Assembly (NCBI GenBank): GCA_008828725.1
Contig: MEHQ01001196.1
Location: forward strand, 623,924-687,923
From: Saccharina japonica
Lineage: Eukaryota; Sar; Phaeophyceae; Laminariales; Laminariaceae
Direction: 5' to 3'
DNA length: 64,000 nucleotides
A program made the translations under genes and the position numbers. The notes under the pieces were generated by a model, which searched no databases, had not been told where the DNA came from, and was given only the letters and a program-made list of their open reading frames with translations. How positions within the stretch are numbered: the stretch's first letter is position 1; each line of letters begins with the position of its first letter. This document shows, piece by piece, positions 52,481 through 63,400 of the stretch.

Positions 52481-52769
52481 TAGTTGAAGCGTTGGGCGAG
52501 AGAGAAGGTACCAACGTTTAGTGCGATAAGCGTGCGAGAGCAACGTGTATTATTGTATGTAGGTACAGTATGAAACGAGTAACCAATACGAGTACAATAT
52601 GCCCGCATGTTTGTTGTCATCAATTTCCAGCTTGGCGACACTAAAAAGTTGACAATGTCTCGCTACTCGAACCGCACGTGATCTTCTTTCGTGCGATGCA
52701 CATATTTCGCCAAGTGTAGCGGAGAGTTCGCGTACAGCGTACAGTGTATAAATACGTACCCGTATTAGT

Positions 52770-53110
52770 ATATTAAGAGCAAAGGAGACCTTGACGCGCC
52801 CAAAATGACCGATCTAGACCGCGGTTTGATCCCTTGACTGACCGCCCCCTACACTAAAAGTAGTATATTAAGGCCAAATGAGACCTTGACGCGCCCAAAA
52901 TGGACAGTCTAGACCGCGATAGACCGCAATTTGATCCCTTGACTGACCGCTCCCGACACTAAAACCAGCATAATAAGGCCAAAAGAGACATTGATGCGCC
53001 CAAAATGACCGGTCTAGACCGCGGTTTGACCCCTTGACTGGACCGATCCCTACACTAAAACTAGCATGGTAAGGCCGAAAGAGACCTTGACGAGCCCAAA
53101 AACGCCGTTC
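52770..53110. repeat. Satellite block 3, about 100 bp x 3-4
   Basis: Units contain GAGACCTTGACGCGCCCAAA, GGTCTAGACCGCGGTTTGA and CACTAAAACTAGCATGGTAA. Confidence 0.85.
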
Positions 53111-54589
53111 TCGAAAAGCATTACTTCAAAGTATAGAGTATTTGACCAGGGCGTGGCGGGGCGGTCGCTGGAGCAGCAGAAGGAAAGGCCTATGTAGCGG
53201 TGTGGGAGAAATAAATAGCCCCTATGTTGTTGTCACAACAAGCTTCCACGCCTTTCCACTACGCAGTATGTGTGTCTTGTTTGTGGAAAACCCGATCAGC
53301 GTCAGCGGGCAGAGAGTTATCAGAGGTATATGTCGGAGCGGCGCTGAGTCAGTGCAGCCCCGAGACGTAATGAGTAAGGGTGCAACGCGGACAAGCGGTT
53401 GCCTGCGACAGGCAACACAAAGAGTTCGAATAAACACGACCTAGCGAACCGGTTGCCGTTGACATCCGGGCTTCCAGAACAGTTTTCGTTCTTAATCAGG
53501 CCAAGAAGCACGCCGGGACCATTTGAAAACAAGGCTCAAATGAGTTAGGGAAAGTACGGGTATCACGAAGGCCATGCGCAACACACCCTTAACCACACAA
53601 CGACGGAAATATTAATACGAAGACAAGACATGATGAAAATTATGGGAGGAAAAAAACAACCTTGTCGAGAGGCCAATTGTATTTCAATCCAATACACTCA
53701 ATAGAGTGAAGGCGAAGCGATACCTCAGTACTACCATGTACCACTCTGTCCCGAAATACAAACACCTTTTACACATAAATATTCAATTCAAAGGTGCTTA
53801 TATTCACAAACAGAGTTGTATATACGCACGGTGCCGGCTCTGTCATAAGAAAGCAACTCCTGAGAAACTGAGGGTGGGTGATAATAAACAAGAAATGAAG
53901 AAAGTACTCAGATTTCGATTTTTTTTTCAAGTCGAGCTCTTCCTCTGGCTGAGCTGGGCCCAAGACACCACGGCCATTAGACGGCTTTGCAGCAAGCGAT
54001 ATAAGAAATAACAGCATGATAACGTGTTTTCTCGCTATGTAGCCCGAAATAAAAAAGTCAGCCTAAGTCGGAGCCCGAGCCTGAGTCTGAGCCTGGTTTA
54101 TATTTGCAGGACATACTTCAGTGAGTACCGGCATGCGTTTCCAACTTTGACCGTACCATGTCCCACAGACAGGTATCCTGTATCGTGTGATACGATGATC
54201 ATTTACTATCATATAATATACTTTCGTAATGAATATCGGTATCATACTACGCTACGTATCCCGTACCAATATCAGTAGTGCAGAATGTCTGCAGGCAGGC
54301 GTGCATCTCCTTTCATTCCTTGGGGACTATGATACTACTGCTGTACTATTAATAGTAATGCAGTACCGCCCATCACAAGAAACGTGGAATTGGGATCAGG
54401 CTGGCTTTACTCTTCTGGGCGCGGGAGAAAGCACACGTTCTTATTCTGGTATAATATTGAACAATGAATGTGGTGCCTGGGTCAGCCACGGAAAGGGGTC
54501 AACTTTCTTTAAAGCTTAGGCACTGAGCACTGACGACAGGGCTGATATTTTATATTCATAGTATTTTCAGGGCTTGCCATGGGCTGACG

Positions 54590-54870
54590 CTGATGGGCCG
54601 ACCCGGGGCTGGGCCGGGCTTATCACTTTTTTATATGATAGGCCTGCCCGGCCCGTCAATTTTTCAGAGAATAGGTCGCGGCCCGGCCCGGCCCATCAAA
54701 TTTTCAGAGGATCAGCCGCGGCCCGGCCCAGCCCATCACTTTTTCAATTATTCTCGGCCCGGCCCGGCCCGGCCCATCACATGGCAGTGAGGCCCATGAG
54801 ACCTGGGCTCCATGTGGGCCGACCCGGCAATTTTCATGGGCCAGCCCGTGGATTTGACGGGCCGGTCCAT
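54590..54870. repeat. GGCCCGGCCC satellite, block 1
   Basis: Units of about 50 bp: CGGCCCGGCCCATCAAATTT, then TCAGAGGAT. Pro/Ala/Gly-rich frames are artefacts. Confidence 0.9.
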
Positions 54871-55214
54871 GCGCTATCCCGTACTAAAAGGTGCATGAGT
54901 ATCATACACGCTGACGTGATTTTCAGCGTTAGGTTGTTTTTGGTTTGTTTTTTTTCCCGGCCTGGATTCCTAAGAACAGCGGCATCCGCGGGACAAACCA
55001 GGGCAAGCACGCGATGCTGCCCGAGTCGCGGAGACATGAAGGAGTGTCGTATATACACCCACAACGGTACCAAGGCTTTGACCCGACATTTCCACAAGGC
55101 ATCATGGTATATTATAGACCCGAGGCGATTTGCCAGAGATGCATCGTACGAACGTAGCTGTTTTTGGCGGATAACGACCCAAGCACACCAAAAAAACTTG
55201 TAGTTGGAGCAGTA

Positions 55215-55775
55215 GTACACCACATCTTAAGGGCCGCGGCCCGGGCCGGCCGGCCCGCTAAAGCACGTGGGCCGCCTCGTGGGCACGGTGGACGTCGTAG
55301 TAGCAGTAGCAGTAGCACACCACATATCATGGCCAGCGGTACGGGCCGGCCCGTCCAAACACATGGGCCGCCTCATGGGCGGGGGGGAGCGACCCATATA
55401 GAATCCGCATCTCATGGGCCGCAGCCCGGCCCATCAAATTTTGAGAGGATGGGCCGCGGCCCGGCCCAGCCCATCGAATTACCAGCGAATGGGCCGCGGC
55501 CCGGCCCGGCCCGGCCTGCCCCATCGAATGATCAGATAATGGGCCACGGCCCGGCCCGGCCCATCAAATTTTCAAAGGATGAGCCGCGGCCCGACCCAAT
55601 TCATCACATTTTCAAATTTTCATGACCCGGCCCGGCCCGGCCAGGCCCATCAATTTTTCAAAAGTCTCGGCCCAGCCCGGCCCGGCCCACCACCTTTTCA
55701 AAAGTCTCGGTTCGGCCCGGCACGGCCCTTGACAATTTTCAGAACGGTCCCGCCCAGCCCGGCCCGGACAAACGT
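55215..55775. repeat. GGCCCGGCCC satellite, block 2
   Basis: The same unit as block 1, after about 330 bp of other sequence. It includes a duplicated GGCCGGCCCGTCCAAACACA-type segment and AGTAGCAGTAGC runs. Confidence 0.9.
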
Positions 55776-56004
55776 CTCATGATAGGCCCTGATTATGATC
55801 AGGCTGGCCTTCTTGTGAGTTACTTTCTTGTGAGCGGGCCGGTACTGCTGCTGCTGTACTGGTGTACCCTGTACCGGTATTACGAAATGCAAAATTACTA
55901 TATACGAAGTACGAGCATTAACGATACTGCGCTTTAACTTCATATCGTACCCGGTACCTCTGGTACCTGGTACCTGGTAAACATACAAAAATACAAAATT
56001 CGAG

Positions 56005-56201
56005 ATGGAGCCGGAGTTCTACTCTGTTGTTCTGCGCGTAAGTTCATGCCGGCACTTTACAGCGCCCTCCAGCGCCTCCGTATGTACGAGATACGCTATA
56101 CTGTTTGTTGTTGTGCCGGTAACGGGTAGGTAACCATCTAGCGTATGGATATCATTCTCAAATGTGCGGAGGAGCTTGGATACGTGAAACGCAGAAAACG
56201 T
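56005..56201 (+). CDS. Candidate two-exon gene start, unknown protein
   Basis: The frame from ATG 56005 encodes MEPEFYSVVLR and meets a consensus GTAAGTT donor at 56038, phase 0. A CATCTAG acceptor at 56141 opens RMDIILKCAEELGYVKRRKR in the same phase, up to a possible GTATAT donor at 56202. A strong TTTCTTTTACAG acceptor at about 57070 would follow, leading into a Gln/Asn-rich repeat frame. The pieces fit in phase and read like the start of a small helical protein, but the second exon borders are weak and no family is recognised. Confidence 0.3.
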
Positions 56202-56949
56202 GTATATATCCATACGTACAATTGTTCTGTGTCTTTGTCTTGTTTGGTGTTCGTTCTTTGTTCAATGGAACGAGGAATTCGCTACTGCCCATGGATACAC
56301 AGGTATGTACTTCGTGATGGTTTGTACTCGTATACGAGTATGATATCCCATCATAGCTATGATATGATAGCTGAGTGTGGACTTCCATGCATGCATATCA
56401 TGCCTGCATGTATGGTGTGTGTACACCGCAGTACCTACAGCAGTAGTGTACACAGCAGCAGTATAACTCGTCAGCTGAGCTACGAGTTAAAATCAAATTA
56501 TATAGCTCGTATATAGCTCATTGTGTGCGGCGTAATCTCTTCCGTAAAGCAAACAAACGCAGCAAGCACAACAACAAGCACAACACGATTCTGTCCACAA
56601 CAAGCACTATTAATAATAGCTAACAAGCACACCAAGACAGAAGAAGAATATTAGAAAGACGTTGAGAGTGACGAGGGATGAGAGGGGAGACCTGCCCCTG
56701 ACTACCCGGCCGTTTTCTTCGGTGCAAGAACAGCGATGCGGGATGCAGGATGCAGGCCATGCTTCCATCGGCGACCACCCCATCATAGATACCGGTAACC
56801 CTTTTCATAGTACGAAGCCGTCACGGGACGCAAGACTGGGCGTGTGACATACCAGTACAACAGCAGTACGTACAAAAAATAGTCGCCGGGCAGCGTCGGG
56901 CGTGGAATATTAACTGCTCTCAGGTACCCGGTACCGCAGTGCCGGGTAC

Positions 56950-57005
56950 CTGGTACGTACGTACGTACGTACGTACGTACGTACGTACGTACGTACGTAC
57001 GTACT
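56950..57005. repeat. (ACGT)n microsatellite
   Basis: About 13 perfect ACGT units, self-complementary throughout. Confidence 0.97.
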
Positions 57006-57099
57006 CGTGTAGAACTGGATTTGGATTCACAGCCCAGCCGCAGCCACAGCAAGTAATTGTTTCTTTTACAGCAGAGAACAAGAGAGGATGTACAAGGCA

Positions 57100-57300
57100 A
57101 AAAAAAGTACAACCACCACAACAACAGCAACAACAACAACAGCAACAGCAGTAAAACAGCAATGCCAACAACAGCAACCAAACAACAGCAACCAAACAAC
57201 AGCACAGCGGCAACAACAGCAGGGGTGTGAGGGGGTTGGTTGTGGCGGTGCTGCATGCAGGAGCAGCAGCAGCAGCAGCGCGGCAGCAGTGGGGACACCA
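57100..57300. repeat. CAA/CAG/CCAAACAACAG microsatellite
   Basis: Mixed ACAACAGCA and CAACCAAACAACAG units produce Gln, Asn, Thr or Cys homopolymer frames on both strands. Confidence 0.95.
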
Positions 57301-57787
57301 GCGACCGTTGTTTTGGCCGGCACAGCAAGCAAGAACAAGAGAGATGACACCTATTCTGTCCAGGCTCCGAACGGCTAGATGAGATGTGATGACACCTCGT
57401 ACATTTCCGGTCCGCTGATGATGACATGGATGGTGATATGGTGATGTGATGGCAGCGCAAAGGCATATCCCCCGAATTCATTCAGCCGAACAGATATCTA
57501 TCGATGTCGGGGCCATCCAGGTGGCAGCCGTGAGTCGCTGATCGTCTTCTACTCGGCAGACGCACAAATGTACCAAGTAGCCTCGATCGTGAGCTGTCGG
57601 CGCAAGGAACAACAGTTGTCAAGAATCGTCGAAAACCCGTGCGTCGGCGACTACATAAATAGTAGACCTTGATCGTACAGCAGACAGACGACCACAGACA
57701 GCAGTTCTAAAAAAAATGCGTTGGATTGTGGGATCGAGGACACACGAAAACAAACACCCGCTCGCTCGTGACTCGCGTCTCACTCAC

Positions 57788-57884
57788 CCTGAATGACTTT
57801 TCGCCCATAGCTTTCCGCGGTAGGCTTGCTGCAGAGAGGGGTCTTGCTATACTGTTGTCTGCTGCTCGTCGACTCGCTACAGCT
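57788..57884 (-). CDS. Candidate exon, Ala/Arg-rich
   Basis: The minus-strand frame reads AVASRRAADNSIARPLSAAS, then LPRKAMGEKSFR, and ends at TTCAGG before a consensus GTGAGTGAG donor, phase 0. A long T-tract lies about 40 bp upstream of the acceptor. The part from MGEKSFR could be a true start, with the rest untranslated. It may belong to the multipass membrane gene downstream on the same strand (52.3-45.4 kb), but an exon to bridge phase 0 to 1 was not found. Confidence 0.3.
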
Positions 57885-58891
57885 CTCACAAGCTCAATCG
57901 GTGTGTGTGCAAAAAAAAAAATTAGGCAGGTACGACAGAGTCTGGGAGTTGCATTTCTATCGTTTCGCATTATTGTTGAAGATACGATATATTTTTTTTG
58001 TTTTTCGGTTTCGCGGCAGGAGGCCGGATGACGACCCTGAGGATTTCAGGTTGTGGATTTTGTATTTTTAGGCTCCGTCGTGCAGCCCCCGTCACGCACA
58101 AGCACCGCTGCCAAATCAATGAGCATATCCACTTCCATAATAACGGGTCGCAGTCCCGATGGCGTCCCGTGTTTACCTCTCGCACGCGCGGCCTTCCCAC
58201 CCAATCCGTAGTCTACTGTAGTCGATGTGGTACAAAAAATCGACAAGAACAAAGAGGTATGCTACGTCCCGCAACTGAAACTACTTGGTGCAACCCTGTT
58301 GCCCGTTGCCCCCCTTTTCCCGTCGCCCCGACAGTACATACCGTACTTACCGTACTGTACCCACCTACTGGTATATGTACTGGTACGTCACATAAGATGA
58401 CACACCCCTTGGGACGAGTTTCCGAGACGATTTCCTCTAAAAAAACAGACCAAAAAGGGGGCAAACAAGCAGTCTAGATGGACCAAAATGGTGGTTTTTG
58501 AAAGATCTCGGACCTTTCCACCATACACGACGCATCGCTCGGCGGTTTACACTCTCTCCACGCTCTCTCCGTGGAAAATCAGATGGAAAACTCGCACGAA
58601 GGGTGTGGTGCCTGGTGTTTTACACGACGACCCTTGCCTTTTGCATGGTGGTGTAACTCGGGCAAATACTACTGCTGCTGTCGATGATAGAAGAAGGCCC
58701 AAGCGGGGGCCTCATAGCGGGACCTTCTCCATCCCTCCCCCTTTTCCCCTGCCTACATTGTCGTCGTGAACTACTGTACTGCCAGCGGTACAGCCAGTAT
58801 ATAAATAGTTGACGTATGGGGAGTCAACACGCAAAACACTCCTCCTTCGATCTCTCATCAACAACCCACTGACCCACTCACCCCCACCCAT

Positions 58892-58935
58892 CCACCATGC
58901 ACTACAGCAGCAGCAGCAGCAGCACAGCAGCAGCA
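58892..58935. repeat. CAG microsatellites
   Basis: (CAG)7 and (CAG)4 runs follow ATGCACTACAG. An inverse CTG run lies at 59002-59020. Confidence 0.9.
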
Positions 58936-59319
58936 GTACTCTGCAGTAACATGTCACCACCCGCCAACCACGTCGCCAAGAAGTTGTGAAGAACGCACAC
59001 TGTGCTGCTGCTGCTGCTGGCAGCAGTACGAGGTACCACTCCTCTACCGCGTTGTAGCCACGTCGGCAGTGACTCTATCAACCAGACTCAACCATGTAAA
59101 AAGTACCTTCTACGTTTCTCCTTCTTGCTACGTACTGCTGCTGAACACACAACATGTATGTGTGTGTTCTACTTGTTGAAACATTTTGTGGTCGTTATCA
59201 CGCAGAGTGCAGAATGTCACAAGAAAAATCCCCCAAGCTACCGGTGTACCACGTACTACAACAGTAGTAAGGTACTCTACAGGGCATTGAGTGGGTACTG
59301 TGCTGTACAGGGTATTCAT

Positions 59320-60000
59320 TGGCTGTTGCGCTGTTGTGCGGGCGCAACATTTGGGTCAAAATAACCGTTTTGCGCAACAAATTATTAGTCGCCGCGAGGC
59401 TGGTTGCGCTCAGCTCAACACGCGATTTTGGGCGCGCAACATTTTCGCCGCAGGCGTAATTTTTTGTTGCGCGTTTATTTTTCACCGGAGGCGAGCGAAC
59501 GAAATGTTGTTTTTTTTTCAAATCACCGTTGGCGAAAAACAAAAAAAGATAAAATTCGCCACACGTCGTACGAGTCGGACGTTTTGTCCAATTGGCGGTA
59601 GTTGAACGTTTCCTATTCGCCATAATAATATTAATAGTCGTAAACAGACACGTATGAGGCACCATTTTTTCCTGCTCGCCCAAGGCTCGCCGTATGTTTT
59701 TATTATTTTTCAGGCACATTTTTATATTCGCCGTAGTAGGCGAAAATAAATTTAAAGGCTCTTTACTTGGTTTTCAGGCGTATATTCACGCACGCATATA
59801 TCGCAAATGTTTCGCCTCCGCACCCAACCCACTCCCGGAGGGGGCTTTGCCCCCTCCCCCCTCCCGAGGGGGGCTTCAGCCCCCCCCCCCTCCCTGGGGG
59901 CCCTCGCTCCACCTCGTCTCCTGCGGGGGGCTTACGCGCCTGCAGCGCTCAATGCGCGCCGCAGGCGTGTTGTGCTGCGCGCAACAGACGCCGAACCACT
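59320..60000. mobile_element. Possible non-autonomous element with GTTGYGCTG...GCGCAACA ends
   Basis: TGTTGCGCTGTTGTGCGGGC, then GCAACA near 59323, is partly mirrored by GTGTTGTGCTGCGCGCAACA near 59968. The interior is rich in CGCAACA, TTTTTCGCC and G/C-run hairpins (GGGGGCTTTGCCCCC at 59840). I see no coding sequence, and the boundaries are uncertain. Confidence 0.4.
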
Positions 60001-60081
60001 AGGTAATGCCCTGGTATTGTACAGTAGTACCAGGTACATAGCAACAACAACAAACAGCTAACAGCAGTAGTACGTCGTATA

Positions 60082-60147
60082 GTATTGGTATGGGCTATGA
60101 CAGAGTAATATATAGTATTGGTATGGGCTATGACAGAGTAATACTAG
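60082..60147. repeat. Tandem duplication, 33 bp x 2
   Basis: TATTGGTATGGGCTATGACA, continuing GAGTAATA, is repeated. Confidence 0.9.
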
Positions 60148-60478
60148 GCGCTTTTTATGGCGGGGCCCTGCTGCTGTCACGTGAGCCGTGCATAGGCACA
60201 TGGGCACGAACCAAGGGCCTCTACAAACCAAGGACCTCTACTGAGTATGAATACCACCACCGTTCGTGTTTCGTGTTTAGGACGGCCAATCAATGTGTAG
60301 CCTGACTGTCACCACGGACTCCTATTGAACGGCGATATGTACTGTAGCAGCATCATCAGCATGCTGTTCAATCACCCGGTCGGGCGAGCGGTCTTAGGTC
60401 TTAGGCAGTCTGCCGGTCATATATCCGCCCAGTAAATACCGTACGTACTGCTCATTGCTCCAGGTCGAGTTTCACTGC

Positions 60479-61150
60479 TCAGGTATACACCGCATGTTTA
60501 TTGCACTTCATACGCCGTTTCGCCGGCTCAGTTAGCACACGGATACACAACAACGAGATATCGGGATAATCTGTATGATGAGTACCCTCATGTATACTGT
60601 GTCGGAGTGTAATAATACCACGGCAGCAGTCAGTCGGATGTATTGTCGCACTGACAGCTACATCAATATAATGGCTAGCGATGGGTCTGGAGTACCGACA
60701 CCTGGCAAGAAAGCAGTTCGCGCAAGGACGATGGGGGTGGGGGGGGGGGTTCGCTAAAACTGGTCCAGCGCGGCAGGGTATCCCTAACAATATAGGCAAG
60801 GTACCGCTACGAGCTGGTTCACGCATATCACCCGAAATTTCGTCAGTCACGAATGCCGCATGCAATAGCAACTCCAATGTCACATATTTGGTATCATAGT
60901 GACCGCCATGAACAGTGGAAGAGGGTGACATCGCCAGTTTTTTGTTCAAGGACCTAGAACTGGCGCTACCGCCGAAAATGTGGCCCGGCAAATCACGGGC
61001 CTTCAAATTGGTCAACAATAGTAAGGCGTTTCCGTAGGAAAACGTTTCCCCCCTCATTTTTTTTTCTGAACGAGCCGCTTCCAGGTGGTCCAAGGAATGT
61101 TTGTACAAAGTTTCACGCAAATATTCGAAGATCTGACGACGTATGATCAT
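60479..61150 (-). CDS. Long minus ORF, unknown; left half possibly a real exon
   Basis: This is a 223-codon frame. The first third is protein-like: MIIRRQIFEYLRETLYKHSL, continuing DHLEAARSEKKMRG, then NALLLLTNLKARDLPGHIFG. A possible donor (AGTTCTAG before GTCCTT, about 60955) would end an exon there. The rest is rich in Pro, His and Cys and looks like noise. I recognise no family. It lies directly beside a foldback element (61230-61545), so it may be mobile-element sequence. Confidence 0.3.
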   Translation of the reverse strand: MIIRRQIFEYLRETLYKHSLDHLEAARSEKKMRGETFSYGNALLLLTNLKARDLPGHIFGGSASSRSLNKKLAMSPSSTVHGGHYDTKYVTLELLLHAAFVTDEISGDMREPARSGTLPILLGIPCRAGPVLANPPPHPHRPCANCFLARCRYSRPIASHYIDVAVSATIHPTDCCRGIITLRHSIHEGTHHTDYPDISLLCIRVLTEPAKRRMKCNKHAVYT

Positions 61151-61229
61151 ATTAAGTCATATGAAACGCCCAAAATCGATTATATACTGAAACTAAGTAA
61201 TCACGAGGCAACGGCTATTTTTGCATTTT

Positions 61230-61545
61230 TACCGCACAAAAGTCCAAATAAATGTCCACGCCGTTTTTTTAAGATAGACCCTGAAATTTGGTACACGTGT
61301 TTTATGCGCCCTACCCGAGCCTTTTACGAATGTTTTTTTTTTTTTCGCCGGAAATTTTGGATCTCTCAGGACCCAAATTTCCCAAAAAAAATACAAAACA
61401 AACATTATCTGACGAAAAAAAAAAGAGAAAAAAAAATATATATGTTAAAGTCTCGGATAGGGCGCATAAAACACGTGTGCCAAATTTCAGAGTCTATCTC
61501 CAAAAAACGGCGTGGACATTGGCCACTGAATAAATTTTCCGCGGT
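61230..61545. mobile_element. Foldback element with arms of about 80 bp
   Basis: The left arm AATGTCCACGCCGTTTTTTT, GAAATTTGGTACACGTGTTT and TATGCGCCCTACCCGAGCC is mirrored by the right arm GGCTCGGATAGGGCGCATAA-type sequence (CTCGGATAGGGCGCATAAAA at 61453), ACACGTGTGCCAAATTTC and CGGCGTGGACATT. Similarity extends outward to TACCGC on both sides. The centre is A/T-run-rich. Confidence 0.85.
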
Positions 61546-62040
61546 ATGCTTGAACCAGCCTGCCTCCAGAGTCGACATGGCTATACGAGTACTCTCCTAG
61601 CCAGGGATGGGTGTGCCTCTAAGAATATAGGAAAGTTCATCGGGATGATATATACATGAGGCGTGCTGCGATTTCAAGAGGTAGCACTTTTTTGGTCAAC
61701 ACATTTATTTACTGTTTGTGATTGGCGGGGGGGGGCTCCTCCACTCAGGAATCGCTGGGGGTGTCATTTATTTGTGTTCAACGCTATTTTTGGATATTGC
61801 CTAGGCCATGGCATTGCTCGTCGGTTTGCACTTTCTTTCGGGCAACAAAATGCCACACCTTATAGGGGTGGTGGCTTATTATTTTCTGAGCTCCTCCTCA
61901 CATGAGGGTAGGAGCTCAATGTCTCTCACGCCAATAAGCATGACGTTCGAAGAAGTTTTTGCTCGCATAAATAACCCGACCAACAGACGCATGCTACTGA
62001 TAGTACGGTAGAGGTGCACCATGTGAATAATAAGCAGTAA

Positions 62041-62090
62041 GCCTTCTGAGGGTGGTCACTTGAGGAGCTCTTCTATACCTCACCCAAAAA
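62041..62090 (-). repeat. GAGCTCCTCAAGTGACCACCCTCAG dispersed repeat
   Basis: The inverse of 45930-45965. Similar GAGCTCCTC plus AGTGA motifs occur at 28378, 28531 and 62728-62775. It probably marks ends of an unrecognised element family. Confidence 0.5.
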
Positions 62091-62203
62091 CCGATTTAGG
62101 ACTACCTTAAGAAAAGTGTGACCCGATGAACACAATCCCACGGCGTAGTAAGTAAAAAGTGAAAAATATTGCAACACGAGATTGAAATTCTGACGATTTT
62201 GGG

Positions 62204-62412
62204 TTAAGGGCCCATATTAACGAGTATAAAATAAATTTAATTTTTCCGAAAAATAACATTCAAATGCGCTCCTCATTGGTCAACACACGCACCAGCACCC
62301 CCCAAGATCCTAATCTTTGGTGCTGGTGCGGGTGTTGACCAATGAAAAGCGGATTTTTTTTTTTTTTGTTTCCAAATTGAATTTTGTTTTTCTTCGTTAA
62401 AACGGGCCCTAA
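62204..62412. mobile_element. GGGCCC-ended foldback MITE, single-unit copy
   Basis: TTAAGGGCCCATATTAACGA at the left and, inverted, CGTTAAAACGGGCCCTAA at the right. The inner arms CATTGGTCAACACACGCACC and GGTGCTGGTGCGGGTGTTGA meet near 62310. Confidence 0.85.
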
Positions 62413-62775
62413 GGAGGCCCGTCATTTAGAAACAATTTCAGCCAAAAAGTGCTACCTCTACCGTAGCACGCGCGGCGAAAATTCTATGCGATAGCGCTAT
62501 AACAACTACTACAGTAAGTGTTCGAGTAAAAGTAGCACACCAACCGGTACTGTACAGGCAGTAGTTGCTCACTTGAGGAGTATACTAATAGCCAGTCACT
62601 AAAATACCGCCTGAGAAGGCAAAAACTAACGGATACCCCTATATACGGCATACCGTGGGATCAGTCTATAATAGCATGCATTTTTTTCAAGGTCAGGGTG
62701 TTGCTGAGGGGTACGATAGAGCTCCTATACTATTATAATCAATATAAGCAAGTGACCAACCTCAGAAGGTAGTAG

Positions 62776-62892
62776 TACGGAGGGCCATAGTAAGTAGGAC
62801 CAAATATTGTTGGTACAAATTGGTAAACATATAGGCTTTTGTCTATAACGTAGTAGGTCCTATTTACTAGTATTTACTATGGCCCCCCGTAA
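62776..62892. mobile_element. MITE with GGGCCATAGTAARTAGGACC inverted ends, copy 2
   Basis: TACGGAGGGCCATAGTAAGT at the left, mirrored by TTTACTATGGCCCCCCGTAA at the right. The interior AGGACCAAATATTGTTGGTA is shared with 26911-27025. Confidence 0.8.
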
Positions 62893-63007
62893 CAGGTATA
62901 CCCCGATCGTGGCGGGGATGGCATACCTGGTATTATGGATGGGTGTGCAGAAGCACGTCGTACAGGGAAGGGGGTGCCCATGCGCACTCGAGGGACCGTG
63001 TGCCCAG

Positions 63008-63285
63008 AACTCGTGCGTGGGGGGGGGGTGTACTCATCAGCCGCATATCGTACACGGCCGTGGTCGTACGACCATACACCCTCGCACTCCTACAATGTCG
63101 GGACGGAGCACGTTGGGCTTTCACCAACCAGCCAGGCATTGCTTACACCAAGCGCGAAGCGCCGTGAGGTATTGGGCGAGTCGCATGGAGGGTGGGCTGC
63201 ATCCTGCTAAGAACCGCCTGTGAGGCGGACATGCATATGGACGACAGCCTCCAATGAACTGATATAGTTTCTGGTGTGGCCACTT
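63008..63285 (-). mobile_element. Poly-C-ended retroposon-like repeat, long minus copy
   Basis: Minus strand: TTCATTGGAGGCTGTCGTCC, TCCGCCTCACAGGCGG, GATGCAGCCCACCCTCCATG, GTGAAAGCCCAACGTGCTCC and GGCTGATGAGTACACC, ending in a short C-run. Confidence 0.75.
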
Positions 63286-63345
63286 CCAGGGACAGCAATG
63301 GGTATTACTATGTATCTGCGCGTGCGGGGGGGGGGAGGGGGTTTA

Positions 63346-63400
63346 CTCATGGAGGGGGGGGGCGTACTCATGTGTTGCTTGCCTTATTATTTGACTGTTG
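63346..63400 (-). mobile_element. LINE-type 3' end fragment with poly-C end
   Basis: Minus strand: AAGGCAAGCAACACATGAGT, then ACGCCCCCCCC, as at 29800 and 44722. Confidence 0.5.

Noticed and set aside
54574-55625. Pro/Ala/Gly-rich frames up to 209 codons
   Set aside because: Encoded by the GGCCCGGCCC satellite, with no splice or start context.
56783-57481. 232-codon minus ORF with Cys and Leu homopolymers
   Set aside because: It runs through CAA/CAG and ACGT microsatellites. The homopolymers reflect the triplets, and the flanks show no coding character.
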